A model generated the notes under the pieces. That model was not told the DNA's origin, searched no databases, and saw nothing but the letters and a program-made list of their open reading frames with translations. A stretch of 21,674 nucleotides of DNA from a virus: positions 1 through 21,674 of the IMG/VR virus record IMGVR_UViG_3300047557_001726; one strand, 5' to 3'. Shown here piece by piece: positions 5,890 to 10,977 of the stretch; position 1 is the stretch's first letter; the number at the start of each line of letters is the position of its first letter. The position numbers and the translations under genes are program-made.

Positions 5890-6491
5890 AAATCATCAAT
5901 CTCCCAAAGAGCTACAGACTTGTCGCGGTCGTCATCCCAAATGTATCCCTCAATTAAAAGGTCTTTCGGAAATGGCAAGTTGAAAGGCTCTTGATGCAGA
6001 TTTAATCTGCGCCAGTCGCCGGTTTCAATGTCTTGATTGAATGGTCGCTCTTGCCAAAAGTAATTCGTGGTTAGCAAATACTTCGATCCTGATTCCTTAA
6101 TGTTTGCCAAGGCATCTTTGACTTTCTGATTTGATAGATGAACCAAGCAATCGCGGGAAAAGATTAAATCAACTTTCGGCAATTTATCCTTAGTGATGTC
6201 AAGAACTGTGAACTCTCTAATCGCGCCGGCTAGAAACTCATTATTGCGCTCAATTAGTGGCTCAACAATGTCAGCTCCAATGTAATAGCCATCAAACTTG
6301 ACTCGCTTCATCCAGTTAAAGTCACCACAAGGAATGTCAAGCATCGAGCGAATCTTGTAACGCTTCAAGAAAAGCCCTAGTTCATCGACAAGAAAAGAAG
6401 TGTTGGCGGTGTCGCTGCCAATGCCGGAGACAGATTCTCTGCCACCCCAATAGTTTGTTTCGTAAATCTTGGTGAAGACTTCTTTGCTCAT
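5886..6491 (-). CDS. Class I SAM-dependent methyltransferase
   Basis: The 201-aa protein has a SAM-binding motif I (MLDIPCGDFNWMK), an acidic strand end (GYYIGADIVEP) and a later FSRDCLVHLS motif typical of small-molecule or sugar methyltransferases of the Rossmann type. The N-terminus (YETNYWGG-x-ESVSG) and C-terminus (KSVALWEID) are those of a family often found in phage and surface-polysaccharide loci. The substrate is unknown; a sugar, a nucleotide or a protein is possible. Start: ATG at 6491 has GGGGTGG upstream and overlaps the FmdB-like stop as ATGA. It precedes the zinc peptide and the cytosine methyltransferase. Confidence 0.8.
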   Translation of the reverse strand: MSKEVFTKIYETNYWGGRESVSGIGSDTANTSFLVDELGLFLKRYKIRSMLDIPCGDFNWMKRVKFDGYYIGADIVEPLIERNNEFLAGAIREFTVLDITKDKLPKVDLIFSRDCLVHLSNQKVKDALANIKESGSKYLLTTNYFWQERPFNQDIETGDWRRLNLHQEPFNLPFPKDLLIEGYIWDDDRDKSVALWEIDDL

Positions 6492-6664
6492 TTGCCACCC
6501 CATCCATCGCCTTTGAAGATGACACCGGCAACCGACCAATCGCGTTGCATTGGTATTTGACAACCATCGCAAAGCGGGCAGTCAGAGCCTCCGTCTGTGT
6601 TCATCTGACGAAAAACTGTCTTGGTTGCAGAGCAAGCCCCGCATCGGTAAAGATATTTAGGCAT
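6488..6664 (-). CDS. FmdB-like zinc ribbon protein
   Basis: The 58-aa protein begins MPKYLYRCGACS and has a second pair CPLCDGC, forming the zinc ribbon of the FmdB/CxxC family of putative regulators. The C-terminal QRDWSVAGVIFKGDGWGGK is a family hallmark (VAGVxFKGxGW). Phages often carry one copy, with unknown function. Start: ATG at 6664 has AGGAGGAAGA upstream, one of the best ribosome binding sites in the operon, and follows a structured non-coding segment. It overlaps the next gene by ATGA. Confidence 0.85.
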   Translation of the reverse strand: MPKYLYRCGACSATKTVFRQMNTDGGSDCPLCDGCQIPMQRDWSVAGVIFKGDGWGGK

Positions 6665-6785
6665 TCTTCCTCCTTCTTTTGCCTTGTGAAGATGATGGAG
6701 TCGAACCATCAAGCGCCCCCGAAGTCGCTGCAAAGCCCTGCTCTTCTTTTCGTCGTGTCGAAAGGTATTAAGCCACGACGAATGT
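6665..6785 (-). other. Structured intergenic element with a tRNA T-arm-like hairpin
   Basis: This 121-nt gap is unusually long for the operon. On the minus strand it contains GATGG-TTCGACT-CCATC (about 6709-6693), a textbook T-arm with the TTCRA loop, followed by ATCTTCAC. GAAGA lies about 32-36 nt before the T-arm and could pair with TCTTC as an acceptor remnant. A 3-bp D-like hairpin and an AGCG/CGCT hairpin lie between them, but the spacing is too short for a normal tRNA. Further upstream a perfect 9-bp inverted repeat (TTCGTCGTG at 6749-6757, CACGACGAA at 6774-6782) encloses 16 nt. It could be a decayed tRNA, a tRNA-like RNA or a processing site. Confidence 0.4.
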
Positions 6786-7256
6786 TTATGCCGGTTTAGC
6801 TCCTAGTTGACCAAGCAACGCCATCACTTCAGGTGGCAAGTTGTTTGGATCAAGTGGCGCAGCCGGTGCCTGTGCCGCAGGTTTAGGCGCTGCCGGTGCC
6901 GGTGCCGAGCCAAGATAGGAATTGGCTTTGGCAACGGCTGAGGCATCGCCGGTGGCATCGACAAGAATCCACGGCGCAGACTTTCCAGGCTTTGCTGTTC
7001 CCTGACCGATGCGAGCTAGAACTTTCTGTCCGACTTTGCTCTTCAAAGAATTGCGAAGTCCGACATTGAACCAAAGCAACGAGTCGTGCTGCGTGTTGGT
7101 GTCAAGATCGACAACATTGACTTCGACCGCTTCGGCAAGGCCGTGAACGGTTTGAATTCCTGTCTTGTATTCAACAGGAGTGATTATCAGAAGGTGGTTG
7201 GCAAGGTCGGCGACCTTAACCCCTTCTGAGGTATTGCTAGGGCTTGAGAATGTCAT
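6786..7256 (-). CDS. Probable single-stranded-DNA-binding or OB-fold protein
   Basis: In this 156-aa protein residues 20-115 look like a beta-rich OB-fold core (LLIITPVEYKTGIQT, then VEVNVVDLDT, SLLWFNVGLRNSLK and GQKVLARIGQG). They are followed by a low-complexity Ala/Pro tail (PAPAAPKPAAQAPAAPLDP) and a short C-terminal helix. The layout, a compact core plus a disordered tail, and the company of exonuclease, resolvase and helicase genes, fit an ssDNA-binding protein. The tail lacks the acidic DDDIPF tip of bacterial SSB, so partner contacts would differ. ATG at 7256 overlaps the upstream stop as ATGA. Confidence 0.5.
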   Translation of the reverse strand: MTFSSPSNTSEGVKVADLANHLLIITPVEYKTGIQTVHGLAEAVEVNVVDLDTNTQHDSLLWFNVGLRNSLKSKVGQKVLARIGQGTAKPGKSAPWILVDATGDASAVAKANSYLGSAPAPAAPKPAAQAPAAPLDPNNLPPEVMALLGQLGAKPA

Positions 7257-7453
7257 CCCCGATTTTCCTCTCTATTCATTTGGCTTTCTTCGGCATTGCG
7301 TTTGATGTCATTTATTGTCATCAAATTCTCATCTTCATCTTCATAAGCAATAAGTCCAACTGGCAGACCTTTAAGACCTAAGGCTCGCGCTACCCAGTAG
7401 AGAACGGTCTCTTTCCAGGGTTTTAAGGTCACAACTAAGAGTTGTTGTTTCAT
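7253..7453 (-). CDS. Conserved-position hypothetical protein
   Basis: This 66-aa protein is unrecognised. The N-terminal half is hydrophobic and basic (LLVVTLKPWKETVLYWVARALGLKGLPVGLIAY). The C-terminal half is charged (EDEDENLMTINDIKRNAEESQ). It is probably soluble, since its hydrophobic stretch is interrupted by lysines. It joins both neighbours by ATGA overlaps, between the exonuclease and the OB-fold candidate, so it may belong to the recombination module. Confidence 0.7.
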   Translation of the reverse strand: MKQQLLVVTLKPWKETVLYWVARALGLKGLPVGLIAYEDEDENLMTINDIKRNAEESQMNREENRG

Positions 7454-8184
7454 TGAGTATCACCTGGGCATCCCTTAGAGGCTTCGGTTGAATAAGGTAA
7501 AAAGTAAGGACACCAGTTGCAGTTTCTTGAGGCAACTTTTGGAATCACATTCCACATTGCAGGATTATTCTCGACATCTAACTGAGCAAGAAGAGCGGTG
7601 ATGTCATCAACTCTTGCTAGAGCATCGAGGGCTACCTTTTCATCGTAATCGTGAAGTTCTAGGTGCATTTCTTCTAGGCTGCCGGAAGTTGGCAGATAGA
7701 CCAGGGCAACTTTGTTGACCTTAGCTCCACTTAACGCTTTGCCATAGCCATAAAGTTGCACCTGAATAATGTGCTGTTGGCTTGCGCCACTCTTGCGATA
7801 TTCCTGGAGCTTTGAATAACCAGTTGTCTTCCAATCCATAACAATTCCACGCACCGTGTCAAAGAGATCGACGGTGCCGGCAAGTTGTCCACGGATGGTG
7901 ACTTTCTGTTCTACTTCAAAGCCTTCTTTCTTGCGAAAAATCTCAGCGAGATGAGCGTGAATGGCAGTTCCGACCTGACTTGCCCAGTTGCTTGATTGAG
8001 AGACATTTACCTGTTCCCAATCGAGCAACTTGTAAGCAAGACGGCGAGAGCATTCGTGACCCATCTCTGAAGGGCCGATTGCCACTTGGCGGGCGCGTGG
8101 AGTCCAAACGCCGGCATCGTGAATCATCTGTGCGAGTTCCATCGCAAGAGTCTTGTTCGGCTTATGCGGTGCAGCGAAGGTCAT
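7450..8184 (-). CDS. Cas4/RecB-like PD-(D/E)XK exonuclease
   Basis: The 244-aa protein has the nuclease core GTVDLFDTVRGIVMDWKTTG, giving the D...D-x-K active site, followed by the QVQLYGYG motif of RecB-family nucleases. One cysteine lies near the N-terminus (GHECSRRLAYKLL) and a C-terminal set reads NCNWCPYF...GCPG. Together these four cysteines match the iron-sulfur arrangement of Cas4/AddB-type exonucleases. It is expected to resect DNA ends for phage recombination or replication. No CRISPR genes are nearby. ATG at 8184 overlaps the 29-codon acidic gene as ATGA. Confidence 0.85.
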   Translation of the reverse strand: MTFAAPHKPNKTLAMELAQMIHDAGVWTPRARQVAIGPSEMGHECSRRLAYKLLDWEQVNVSQSSNWASQVGTAIHAHLAEIFRKKEGFEVEQKVTIRGQLAGTVDLFDTVRGIVMDWKTTGYSKLQEYRKSGASQQHIIQVQLYGYGKALSGAKVNKVALVYLPTSGSLEEMHLELHDYDEKVALDALARVDDITALLAQLDVENNPAMWNVIPKVASRNCNWCPYFLPYSTEASKGCPGDTQ

Positions 8185-8270
8185 TCATCATCCTCATCTT
8201 CATCGTCGTAGTCAGGGATTTCGATATAAGTCGGTTCGTCTATTGACGGAAATCCCACTCTTGGACTCAC
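8181..8270 (-). CDS. 29-aa acidic peptide
   Basis: A 29-codon gene begins at GTG 8270, overlapping the upstream stop as GTGA, with AGGA about 6 nt upstream. It ends in ATGA overlap with the exonuclease start. The peptide has a short N-terminal segment (MSPRVGFPSIDEPTYIEIP) and a C-terminus in which nine of the last ten residues are Asp or Glu. Both junctions match the operon's style, which is the main evidence that it is translated. The acidic end could mimic nucleic acid or regulate the adjacent nuclease; this is inference. Confidence 0.6.
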   Translation of the reverse strand: MSPRVGFPSIDEPTYIEIPDYDDEDEDDE

Positions 8271-8587
8271 TCTGAATCCTGATCGATTAAAGTGAATCGG
8301 CGTGAAATCTGCTCTGTTTCAAACAAAGCGATTACATTGTCGGGCAAGGTTTCTCTTGCCTTCTTAACATCAAATCTCTTTGATGTCACAGTTGACCAAC
8401 GAACAACTTCTTGACCTTGATAGATGGCGTGTTCATTGTCGCCAATCGCAGCCTCAAGGTGTGACCGCGCAATGTCGGCAACTTCTTGCCATTCCTTAAC
8501 CTTGGCTAAAGCATCGCGGTATTGCTTCAACCATTGGGCGGTGTTGTCATCAAAGATGACAGACCCAGGTTCGATTTGCACAGTCAT
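8267..8587 (-). CDS. Exonuclease-associated phage protein
   Basis: The 106-aa protein is mostly helical in the first half (AQWLKQYRDALAKVKEWQEVADIARSHLEAAIG). A compact second half reads HAIYQGQEVVRWSTVTSKRFDVKKARETLP and ends VIALFETEQISRRFTLID. This C-terminal pattern resembles segments that accompany YqaJ/RecB-type phage exonucleases, as I recall them. It lies two genes upstream of the Cas4-like nuclease. Start: ATG at 8587 has AAGGAGAA upstream. It may be an accessory subunit; no catalytic motif is visible. Confidence 0.65.
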   Translation of the reverse strand: MTVQIEPGSVIFDDNTAQWLKQYRDALAKVKEWQEVADIARSHLEAAIGDNEHAIYQGQEVVRWSTVTSKRFDVKKARETLPDNVIALFETEQISRRFTLIDQDSE

Positions 8588-8596
8588 TGGTTCTCC

Positions 8597-9061
8597 TTAA
8601 TACCAAAGATTGCGTTCAAAATGACTCCAGGCGTGGCAAGGAGTCTTGTGTCGCCTGTGAATATAGGCGAGCGTTGCCACGAGTTGTGGCACCGAAGCCT
8701 CGGAATGTTTCATCCCAAGATTGCGATAGGTGGCATCGAGTAACTGACCGATACCTTTTGCACTTGATTTCGGGTTCTTTGCAGAAGCCCGCCAAGCTGA
8801 CTCCTTGCCCAATAAATTAGCAAGGCACTTATATTGAGTTTTGTTTAGCAACTGTTTCGCTAACTTCTTGGCATCTACTTGGTCAATAATTGGTCGCTCC
8901 TTATAGATGACAACAGGTGAAGCGGGAATTGCTTGTTGTGGTGCGAATCCAGCGTTGACAATCATTGATGTCATTGCCGAAACCCCGATGATGATGGCGA
9001 CCCCTCTGAGGGTCTTTCGATTGGTTGTGATTGGCTTTCTCCTTCCAATTTCGCATTCCAT
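8597..9061 (-). CDS. Transglycosylase-like (SLT-type) exported protein
   Basis: The 154-aa protein has a signal-like N-terminus, RRKPITTNRKTLRG followed by the hydrophobic VAIIIGVSAMTSMIVNAGFA (residues 21-40). The domain at 77-150 carries CLANLLGKESAWRASAKNP and GIGQLLDATY, the goose-lysozyme/SLT pattern with E87 as likely catalytic acid. It would cleave peptidoglycan glycan strands. Start: ATG at 9061 keeps the whole signal peptide but has a poor ribosome binding site and overlaps whiB by 91 nt. ATG at 8974 makes the ATGA junction used elsewhere but removes the basic part of the signal. It sits among replication genes rather than in the late lysis cassette, which is odd. Confidence 0.75.
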   Translation of the reverse strand: MECEIGRRKPITTNRKTLRGVAIIIGVSAMTSMIVNAGFAPQQAIPASPVVIYKERPIIDQVDAKKLAKQLLNKTQYKCLANLLGKESAWRASAKNPKSSAKGIGQLLDATYRNLGMKHSEASVPQLVATLAYIHRRHKTPCHAWSHFERNLWY

Positions 9062-9438
9062 CTTTTAATCACGCGAGTCACATAGTTCATTTCGACTCGG
9101 CAGATTTCTGCGATTTCTTTATGAGTGCGCCCCTGTTGATAAAGCTGTCGGATGTTGCGAGCGACATTGTTGACGAACAATTTTCGCTGACTATTTCCGG
9201 CAAACCCTCGCATCGCAGGCGTTGTGCCTGCCCAAATGCCGTGGGGTATTTCTTCATTGAGCGCGTATTCCAAGCACTCCTTTCTTTCAGGACATCCTGC
9301 GCAAATTGCTTGCGCAAGTGGGAGGCTCCTTGCCTCTTCTGCTTTGCTATCGGGAAAAAATAAGTTGGGAAATGGGTAATCACGGCACAGAGCGAGTGGT
9401 AACTTTGGAAGTGTCGGATAGAACTCAAAAGCATTCAT
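8971..9438 (-). CDS. whiB: WhiB-family iron-sulfur transcription regulator
   Basis: The 155-aa protein has the four cysteines that bind a 4Fe-4S cluster (C18, C46, C49, C55, with CAGCPERKEC), then the GIWAG turn (67-71) and a basic C-terminus. The C-terminus includes an HTH-like stretch (QLYQQGRTHKEIAEICRVEMNYVTRVIKRW), longer than in minimal WhiB proteins. WhiB proteins are confined to Actinobacteria and their phages, so this identifies the host phylum. Phage WhiB proteins are known to alter host WhiB regulation (TM4 WhiBTM4). Start: ATG at 9438, ATGA overlap with the resolvase stop. The final 30 codons are read in two frames because the transglycosylase gene begins inside it. Confidence 0.92.
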   Translation of the reverse strand: MNAFEFYPTLPKLPLALCRDYPFPNLFFPDSKAEEARSLPLAQAICAGCPERKECLEYALNEEIPHGIWAGTTPAMRGFAGNSQRKLFVNNVARNIRQLYQQGRTHKEIAEICRVEMNYVTRVIKRWNAKLEGESQSQPIERPSEGSPSSSGFRQ

Positions 9439-9785
9439 TCTCTCTCTGCCAACCAACTCTCTAAATCCTGGATTACAAAAGCATCATCAATGGATGCGTT
9501 TCTTCTTTTGACTATGACGAACGCCGGCGGAGTCTTTTCAAGCCCCCTGGCTTTTGCATAGTTCTTGGCTTCTTTGACGGCCTCATCCCAAAAGGTCGGA
9601 AGCGAGATTGACTTTCGGTTCTTGAGTTCAAGCACATAAGTCTTGCCAGCGACAATCGCAACGATGTCTCCTTCATCTTTGACACCCGACAACCGCAAGC
9701 GTTCAGCATTGACACCGCGAGAACGCAACCACTTGAGAACTCCGATTTCAAAAGCTGAACCCTTGCGACCGTTGGGATTAGCCAT
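9435..9785 (-). CDS. Holliday-junction-resolvase-like PD-(D/E)XK nuclease
   Basis: The 116-aa protein has the layout of archaeal Hjc-like and phage resolvases: GRKGSAFEIGVLKWLRSRG with the first acidic residue E13, then GVKDEGDIVA (D40), then TYVLELKNRK (E53-x-K55). The C-terminus has FVIVKRRNASI. It likely cuts branched DNA in recombination or before packaging, working with the Cas4-like exonuclease. Start: ATG at 9785 overlaps the previous TAA by one base (TAATG). The presence of endonuclease VII as well (348-728) gives the phage two junction-type nucleases. Confidence 0.8.
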   Translation of the reverse strand: MANPNGRKGSAFEIGVLKWLRSRGVNAERLRLSGVKDEGDIVAIVAGKTYVLELKNRKSISLPTFWDEAVKEAKNYAKARGLEKTPPAFVIVKRRNASIDDAFVIQDLESWLAERE

Positions 9786-10123
9786 TACTTGACCAATTCC
9801 AAACTGACAGGGCGACCGGCAACGGCGCGGGCGAACTGCACAGATTCAACAAGCGCCTTTGCCAAAGCCAGCGCCTCTTGTTCATTCATTTGCGCAACTT
9901 TGACCACGCACTCAGGCACCTGTTGACGGACTTTATCGAGAAGCCTGGCTGCATCTAAGGACTTCATCGAATCGATGCCTGAGTGGTCGCGTAGTCGAGC
10001 GAGATGAAACATTGGAACCTGAGCCATTACATCTTCAAGCAGGTCAAGATTGGCATCGGGTTCTTCTAGGTAGAGGACAAAGGAGCCGTCTGAGGCGTTG
10101 TGAATCGAGAATAGGTTGCTCAT
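9785..10123 (-). CDS. Hypothetical early protein
   Basis: The 112-aa protein is unrecognised. It starts with MSNLFSIHNASDGSFVLYLEEPDAN and becomes helical (LLEDVMAQVPMFHLARLRDH, then SLDAARLLDKVRQQVPE, then EALALAKALVESVQFARAVAG). It is acidic in the first half. ATG at 10123 has no Shine-Dalgarno, but overlaps the stop of the 51-codon membrane gene as ATGA. It is the second gene of the minus-strand early operon. Confidence 0.75.
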   Translation of the reverse strand: MSNLFSIHNASDGSFVLYLEEPDANLDLLEDVMAQVPMFHLARLRDHSGIDSMKSLDAARLLDKVRQQVPECVVKVAQMNEQEALALAKALVESVQFARAVAGRPVSLELVK

Positions 10124-10275
10124 CGGCGGGTTGCCCTGCCTAAGCCTTCCAGGTGCCTCTTAAATTCTTTGACGGTCTGCTCGGCTTCGGTTGGGCGTAG
10201 CCTTGCCTCCGCCTCTAGGATGCCCCAAAATAGGGCTAGAACGCCCATTAGAGCCACGAATATCTGAAAAGTCAT
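10120..10275 (-). CDS. 51-aa single-pass membrane protein, first gene of the early operon
   Basis: A 51-codon frame starts at ATG 10275 with AAGGGGG seven nt upstream and ends in an ATGA overlap with the next gene. The N-terminus MTFQIFVALMGVLALFWGIL is a clear membrane segment, followed by a charged soluble tail (EAEARLRPTEAEQTVKEFK, then RATRR). The strong binding site, shared word for word with the gene at 11677-11973, and the coupled stop make it a confident small gene. Its function is unknown; host takeover or membrane anchoring of replication are possibilities. Confidence 0.7.
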   Translation of the reverse strand: MTFQIFVALMGVLALFWGILEAEARLRPTEAEQTVKEFKRHLEGLGRATRR

Positions 10276-10286
10276 AAATCCCCCTT
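10273..10286 (-). promoter_or_regulatory. Shared 14-nt leader/ribosome binding site (copy 1)
   Basis: The minus strand reads AAGGGGGATTTATG, with the start codon of the 51-aa membrane gene at its end. The identical 14-mer occurs at 11971-11984 before the DUF6378-like gene, and a close variant (AAGGGGGAAATATG) at 13305-13318 before the GT25 gene. Confidence 0.7.
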
Positions 10287-10322
10287 AGTTGGTTGAGCGT
10301 AAGTATGGGGGAAGAGGCGGAC

Positions 10323-10352
10323 ATCCTAAGCCCGACACGCCGAAGATGTCTA
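10323..10352 (-). promoter_or_regulatory. Candidate promoter for the minus-strand early operon
   Basis: On the minus strand TAGACA (10352-10347) and TAGGAT (10328-10323) are separated by 18 nt, giving a predicted start near 10316 and a leader of about 40 nt before the 51-aa gene. The hexamers are imperfect. It lies back to back with the plus-strand promoter. Confidence 0.35.
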
Positions 10353-10364
10353 GTTGCTTGTGTA

Positions 10365-10393
10365 TTGACATTTGTCAGGACAACCCTTAGAGT
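10365..10393 (+). promoter_or_regulatory. Promoter with nested inverted repeats for the plus operon
   Basis: TTGACA (10365-10370) and TAGAGT (10388-10393) are spaced by 17 nt, a strong sigma-70-type match. TGACA-TT-TGTCA (10366-10377) and TTGTC-AG-GACAA (10372-10383) are overlapping inverted repeats between the hexamers, as expected of an operator. The ribbon-helix-helix protein encoded in this operon is a natural candidate for binding it; that is inference. Confidence 0.55.
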
Positions 10394-10430
10394 TCAGTCA
10401 TTGAGGAAATACCTCAAGCGAAAGGTAAAA

Positions 10431-10739
10431 ATGACAGAGATCAACTACACAACCAGCGAAACCGCAAAGCTCATCAAGAATCACCTCAAGGCAGAATTTC
10501 CAGGTGTTAAGTTCTCAGTTCGTAAGCCTTATTACGGAGTCATCAACATTGAGTTTGCAGGCACTAAGGAAATGGCAGAAAAAGTTGAGCGAATCGCTGA
10601 TTCTTATGAATGTGGCAGCTTTGATGGAATGACAGATTGCTTGAATTATTCACGCAAGAAGGTTGGAGATTTGTTCATCGATTATGGAACACGCTTCATC
10701 TTCGTAAGATGTGAGCGCACCGATAAGGCGGTGGCATAA
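10431..10739 (+). CDS. LPD29-domain-like protein
   Basis: The 102-aa protein reads TSETAKLIKNHLKAEFPGVKFSVRKPYYGVINIEF, then KVERIADSYECGSFDGMTDCLNYS. This matches the pattern I know from the large polyvalent protein-associated domain 29 (LPD29) found in phages and plasmids. Its role is unknown; such domains often appear in DNA-processing or anti-defence polyproteins. Start: ATG at 10431 has AAAGGTAAAA upstream. A longer in-frame reading from 10293 would include the promoter and was rejected. It is the first gene of the plus operon, and its TAA overlaps the next ATG by one base. Confidence 0.75.
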   Translation: MTEINYTTSETAKLIKNHLKAEFPGVKFSVRKPYYGVINIEFAGTKEMAEKVERIADSYECGSFDGMTDCLNYSRKKVGDLFIDYGTRFIFVRCERTDKAVA

Positions 10740-10855
10740 TGCTAGAGATTCTTTTCGGCACTCACCTTGCCGGTTGGCAAGCAATGGTTCAGTTTTGGTT
10801 TTGGACAGGTTTGTTTCTAGGAATTGCGATTCATTGGTTTAGGAGGCAGAAGTGA
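10739..10855 (+). CDS. 38-aa membrane peptide
   Basis: A 38-codon gene starts at ATG 10739 in TAATG overlap with the LPD29-like gene. Its hydrophobic centre (MVQFWFWTGLFLGIAIHWF) is long enough to span a membrane once and is followed by RRQK, which favours the C-terminus in the cytoplasm. It ends in a GTGA overlap with the ribbon-helix-helix gene. It is too short for a family assignment. Confidence 0.55.
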   Translation: MLEILFGTHLAGWQAMVQFWFWTGLFLGIAIHWFRRQK

Positions 10856-10977
10856 AGAAGATTCGATCCGTCAGAGTAAGCGACCAACTGTGGGCGCGGG
10901 CAAAGGCGAAGGCGCGGTCAGAAGGCAAGACAGTCTCAGAAGTCATCGTTGACTTCTTAAAGGAGTTCGTCAAATGA
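10852..10977 (+). CDS. Ribbon-helix-helix (CopG/Arc-like) DNA-binding protein
   Basis: The 41-aa protein reads MKKIRSVRVSDQLWARAKAK, then SEGKTVSEVIVDFLKEF. This is one basic beta strand (IRSVRV) followed by two helices, the minimal Arc/CopG fold. Such proteins dimerise and bind operators. Start: GTG at 10852 has AGGAGG six nt upstream and overlaps the previous stop as GTGA. Its stop overlaps the PrimPol start as ATGA. It is a likely regulator of its own operon through the inverted repeats near 10366-10383. Confidence 0.72.
   Translation: MKKIRSVRVSDQLWARAKAKARSEGKTVSEVIVDFLKEFVK

Noticed and set aside
6665-6785. Complete functional tRNA gene
   Set aside because: The T-arm is good, but no acceptor, D-arm and anticodon arm of proper size can be placed with correct spacing.
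9087-9434. 115-codon minus-strand ORF within whiB
   Set aside because: Shadow frame; WhiB cysteines and GIWAG clearly fix the real frame.
10293-10430. N-terminal extension of the LPD29-like protein
   Set aside because: The stretch contains the promoter and operator-like repeats, and the ATG at 10431 has a ribosome binding site.
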